DNA of 64,000 bases, taken from positions 186,001-250,000 of the forward strand of contig NZ_LXWK01000017.1 in the NCBI RefSeq assembly GCF_001669775.1, given 5' to 3'. Below the pieces are notes generated by a model. It saw only the letters and a list, made by a program, of their open reading frames with translations. It did not search any database and was not told the origin of the DNA. Source of the stretch: Rheinheimera sp. SA_1. Lineage in GTDB: Bacteria > Pseudomonadota > Gammaproteobacteria > Enterobacterales > Alteromonadaceae. Positions within the stretch are counted from its first letter, which is position 1; each line of letters begins with the position of its first letter. This document shows positions 61,128-64,000 of this stretch, piece by piece. A program made the position numbers and the translations under genes.

Positions 61128-62609
61128 TTAAGGCTTATGCTGACCTGGTTTTTTCTTATTCGCCAGATTAGCCCGAGCCTTTAACAACCGTTCACGTTTG
61201 TAGGTCTGATGCGGTGTTAAATTGCTACGACGTTCCGCAAATGGGTTTTCGCCACCGCGGAATTCAACGCGAACCGGCGTTCCCATCATCTGTAAAGATT
61301 TACGGAAATAGTTCATCAGATAACGTTTGTAGGAATCTGGTAAATCTTCTACCTGGTTGCCGTGGATGACAATCAATGGCGGGTTGTAACCACCGGCGTG
61401 AGCGTATTTCAGCTTCACACGACGGCCTTTCACCAAAGGCGGCTGGTGATCTTCCTGCGCCATGGTCATGATTTTGGTCAGGAGTGCTGTACTGACGCGG
61501 CGGGTAGCCGAATCAAAAGCTTCTTCCACTGATTCAAATAAATTACCGACACCAGAGCCGTGCAAAGCAGAAATAAAATGCAACCGGGCAAAGTCGATAA
61601 AACCTAACCGGCGGTCCAGCTCACGTTTCACTTCGTCCTTGATGCTATCGTTCAGGCCATCCCATTTGTTGACGGCGATCACCAGCGAACGGCCGGAATT
61701 GAGCACAAAACCTAAAATACTCAGATCCTGATCAGAAATACCTTGCTGCGCATCCAGTACCAAAATCACCACGTTGGCATCTTCAATCGCCTGCAGCGTT
61801 TTGACCACCGAGAATTTTTCCACCACATCATCAATTTTACCGCGACGACGTACACCAGCAGTGTCAATCAGGGTGTACTTACGATCGCCCCGCTCCATCG
61901 GAATGTAAATAGAATCGCGGGTAGTACCAGGCATATCAAACACGATGACGCGTTCTTCACCGAGAATACGGTTGGTCAGTGTCGATTTACCAACATTCGG
62001 CCGACCAACTATCGCCAGTTTAATGTGTAAATCGCGCGCTAGTTTCTCAGCGTCTTCATCCACCGGTTCCAGCGGTTCACCGGCGGCATAGGCTGCTAAA
62101 CGAGCGGCTTGTGACTCAGATAATATCGGAACCAACGCCTGTTGCAGCAAATTGGTGACGCCTCGACCATGTGCAGCGGCGATTGGGTACACTTCACCAA
62201 TGCCGAGACTGTAAAAATCGGCGATGGCAGTGTCGGCATCTAAACCATCAGTTTTATTCGCCACTAAAAACACTGTTTTATTGATCCGGCGAATATGATT
62301 GGCAATCGCGATATCAGCGACATTAACGCCGGCACGGGCATCCACCATAAATAGTACGATATCGGCCTCATCGATGGCACGCAGCGATTGCTCGGCCATT
62401 TCCAGTTCAATGCCTTCTTCACTGCCGTCGATACCACCGGTATCGACCACAATAAATTCCAGACCTTCATAATCAACCGAGCCGTATTTACGGTCCCGGG
62501 TTAACCCTGGAAAATCCGCCACTAAAGCATCGCGGGTGCGGGTAAGACGGTTAAATAATGTAGATTTGCCGACATTTGGACGGCCAACCAGGGCGACTAC
62601 GGGTAACAT
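61128..62609 (-). CDS. der: Ribosome-associated GTPase Der (EngA)
   Basis: 493 residues. Two tandem G domains: [14 protein letters not shown] (about 8-21) and [14 protein letters not shown] (about 207-220), each with its own NKxD (VANKTDG and AVNKWDG), and a C-terminal KH-like domain (about 385-470). Der is essential for 50S subunit maturation. It follows bamB in the usual order but is separated from it by a terminator. Confidence 0.97.
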   Translation of the reverse strand: MLPVVALVGRPNVGKSTLFNRLTRTRDALVADFPGLTRDRKYGSVDYEGLEFIVVDTGGIDGSEEGIELEMAEQSLRAIDEADIVLFMVDARAGVNVADIAIANHIRRINKTVFLVANKTDGLDADTAIADFYSLGIGEVYPIAAAHGRGVTNLLQQALVPILSESQAARLAAYAAGEPLEPVDEDAEKLARDLHIKLAIVGRPNVGKSTLTNRILGEERVIVFDMPGTTRDSIYIPMERGDRKYTLIDTAGVRRRGKIDDVVEKFSVVKTLQAIEDANVVILVLDAQQGISDQDLSILGFVLNSGRSLVIAVNKWDGLNDSIKDEVKRELDRRLGFIDFARLHFISALHGSGVGNLFESVEEAFDSATRRVSTALLTKIMTMAQEDHQPPLVKGRRVKLKYAHAGGYNPPLIVIHGNQVEDLPDSYKRYLMNYFRKSLQMMGTPVRVEFRGGENPFAERRSNLTPHQTYKRERLLKARANLANKKKPGQHKP

Positions 62610-62756
62610 GGAATTTCCTCAATCTTATAGAGCGAACCGACTTGGTTCACCTGACCTCTGGGTCAAATCAAACAGTTTGTTCCCTGTGTTCATGAAGCTG
62701 CAGCCTCAATGACTTTGGGTGCCCCTTGCGTACTAAAAATAGCTGGGCTACAAACT

Positions 62757-62786
62757 AAAAAAACAGGCCTGCGAACAGGCCTGTTT
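62757..62786 (-). terminator. Rho-independent terminator of bamB
   Basis: AAACAGGCCTG-CGAA-CAGGCCTGTTT (62761-62786), 11-bp stem, followed on the minus strand by further T. It lies 22 bases after the bamB stop, so der has its own promoter in 62610-62750. Confidence 0.9.
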
Positions 62787-62808
62787 CTGCACTTGTTTCG
62801 GGCAGACC

Positions 62809-64000
62809 TTATTCAGGCAAGTTCAGCAAGGTGATTTCACCGTTGCGGCTTTGCAATAATAAATATTCACTGGTTGCAACAGCTTCGGCATAAAACCCAG
62901 AACTGTCAAACTCGTGACGTGCCAGATATTCGCCATTGGTTTTGTCAAACCAATGCAGATTGCCTTCGGCATCACCGACCACGATATACTTTTTGTAAAC
63001 CGTTGGAGCTGTTACAAAATGGCGATGTAACACCAATTGCGCCCAGCTTTCCAGACCGCTACGGGCATCAATAGCGTACATTTTACCTACAGAATCAACT
63101 AGGTACAGCACATCTTCTTCAAGAGTCATAGCACGGAAACTGGCATATTCACGTTTCCATACTTCACGGCCGGTACGTAAATCAAGAGCCACCAACTGAC
63201 CGTTGTAGGCGATGGCAAATACTTTTCCATCGTGCACAATCGGCGTCGAATCAACGTCGATAATCCGGGCCAAATCAGTAGCGCCTTTCGCCAGCGCTAT
63301 CGGTTCTTCCCAGGCTGGTACCCCTTTGTCAGAAATCAGTGCGCCAACTTTACCGTTGCCGGTGCCAAAAATAACACCACCGTTGGCAGCCGCGACCTGG
63401 CTAATACCACGCAGAGTCAACAGGCCATTTTCAGTTTCGTGCATCCAGCGTTGCTCGCCGGTATCAGGTTGCAGCGCGAAAATACGGCCACCACCTGTGC
63501 TTACCAACACTAAACCTTCAGCCGCTACCGGAGCCGCCAGCACTTCGCCGCCCACTTTCACCGACCAAACTTTCTCGCCGGTTTGTGGATTCAGCGCAAA
63601 CACAGCACCATCTTCAGTACCAACCAGCACTTTGTCGAAACCGACGGAAACTGCACCACCGATTTTCGCCGAACGGCCGTTCCACCAATGGCTCAAACCG
63701 CCAAACAGCGGCGCATCATCACCATCACGTAAATCAATCGACCATAACTCGCTGCCACTGCTTAAATCAAAAGCTGTCACTTCGCCATTACGGCTGGCGG
63801 CAAATACTTTGTTGTCAAAAATAGTGGGTTTGAGCTGCACATCATAATGACCAATGCCATCGCCAACCGAGCTACTCCAGACTTCCTGCGGTTCCACTTT
63901 ATTCGTGATATCCGGCAGCGTTGGCTCGTCATCTTCTTTGGAAGAACAAGCTGAAAGGGCTAACAGCAGAAGTACCGCTACGCCGACAGGTTTTACCGAT
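62809..64000 (-). CDS. bamB: Outer membrane assembly lipoprotein BamB, partial (5' end outside window)
   Basis: The frame is open to the window edge at 64000; the annotation start inside (63897) is not the true one. The N-terminal piece visible is SVKPVGVAVLLLLALSAC, a lipoprotein signal with lipobox LSAC, so the start codon lies just past the edge. Eight-bladed beta-propeller with Gln/Asp-rich repeats (AAPVAAEGLVLVSTGGGRIFAL, TVYKKYIVVGDAEGNLHWF and others). It is a component of the BAM complex for outer membrane protein folding. A strong terminator follows. Confidence 0.95.
   Translation of the reverse strand, partial: SVKPVGVAVLLLLALSACSSKEDDEPTLPDITNKVEPQEVWSSSVGDGIGHYDVQLKPTIFDNKVFAASRNGEVTAFDLSSGSELWSIDLRDGDDAPLFGGLSHWWNGRSAKIGGAVSVGFDKVLVGTEDGAVFALNPQTGEKVWSVKVGGEVLAAPVAAEGLVLVSTGGGRIFALQPDTGEQRWMHETENGLLTLRGISQVAAANGGVIFGTGNGKVGALISDKGVPAWEEPIALAKGATDLARIIDVDSTPIVHDGKVFAIAYNGQLVALDLRTGREVWKREYASFRAMTLEEDVLYLVDSVGKMYAIDARSGLESWAQLVLHRHFVTAPTVYKKYIVVGDAEGNLHWFDKTNGEYLARHEFDSSGFYAEAVATSEYLLLQSRNGEITLLNLPE

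Noticed and set aside
62809-63897. BamB start at 63897
   Set aside because: The reading frame continues to the window edge and includes a lipoprotein signal with LSAC, so the true start lies outside.

Overview
The window reads as ordinary chromosome of a gammaproteobacterium. The gene order, the glutamine-rich proteins, the ornithine-lipid synthase, the twin type IV minor-pilin loci and the TonB receptor / MipA / DUF3019 / two-component cluster suggest an aquatic Alteromonadales- or Chromatiales-type organism such as Rheinheimera. That placement is inference from gene content, with no database search. No rRNA, tRNA, CRISPR array, prophage or transposase gene was recognised.

Layout. 1-4061 (minus): nadE, glnB, pqiA and a partial pqiB, tightly packed. 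4253-15603: two complete minor-pilin sets. The conventional one, fimU-pilV-pilW-pilX-pilY1-pilE (15603 to 9280), is followed by a terminator. A divergent second set then follows in the same V-W-X-Y-E order (9039 to 5044), with its FimT-type member on the opposite strand (4352-4927). The second PilY1-like protein is half-size, lacks the von Willebrand domain and carries a pure hexanucleotide tract. 15705-17614: a LytTR-type tandem operator and the algZ-algR pair that probably controls the pilin operon. 17624-25261: the ispH-fkpB-lspA-ileS-ribF-murJ block facing rpsT, with a 265-bp palindromic element with terminal inverted repeats between ribF and ileS.

25435-36871: rpsT, a HlyU/BigR-type thiol-sensing repressor, an M28 peptidase, smrA, small membrane proteins, an acetyltransferase, a crotonase and a 2-hydroxyacid dehydrogenase pair, a bifunctional ornithine-lipid synthase (olsF-like), a GluP/FucP-type sugar permease and an OmpW porin. 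Two related hairpin repeats (25759, 36883) sit at gene ends. 36946-40271: a type I secretion pair (C39-peptidase ABC transporter and HlyD-family adaptor) with no visible substrate. 40446-52108: purL, mltF, tadA, a PspB-like small protein, guaA, guaB and xseA, mostly purine and nucleic-acid housekeeping.

52239-60504 (plus) is the most unusual block. It holds a lipoprotein fusing an S41-type protease with a class C beta-lactamase-type serine hydrolase, a TonB-dependent receptor, a MipA/OmpV-family outer membrane protein, a DUF3019 secreted protein, and an OmpR-type regulator with its sensor kinase. This looks like an envelope-sensing or nutrient-acquisition module. The window closes with a small nucleotidyltransferase-like protein, der and the 3' part of bamB (minus).
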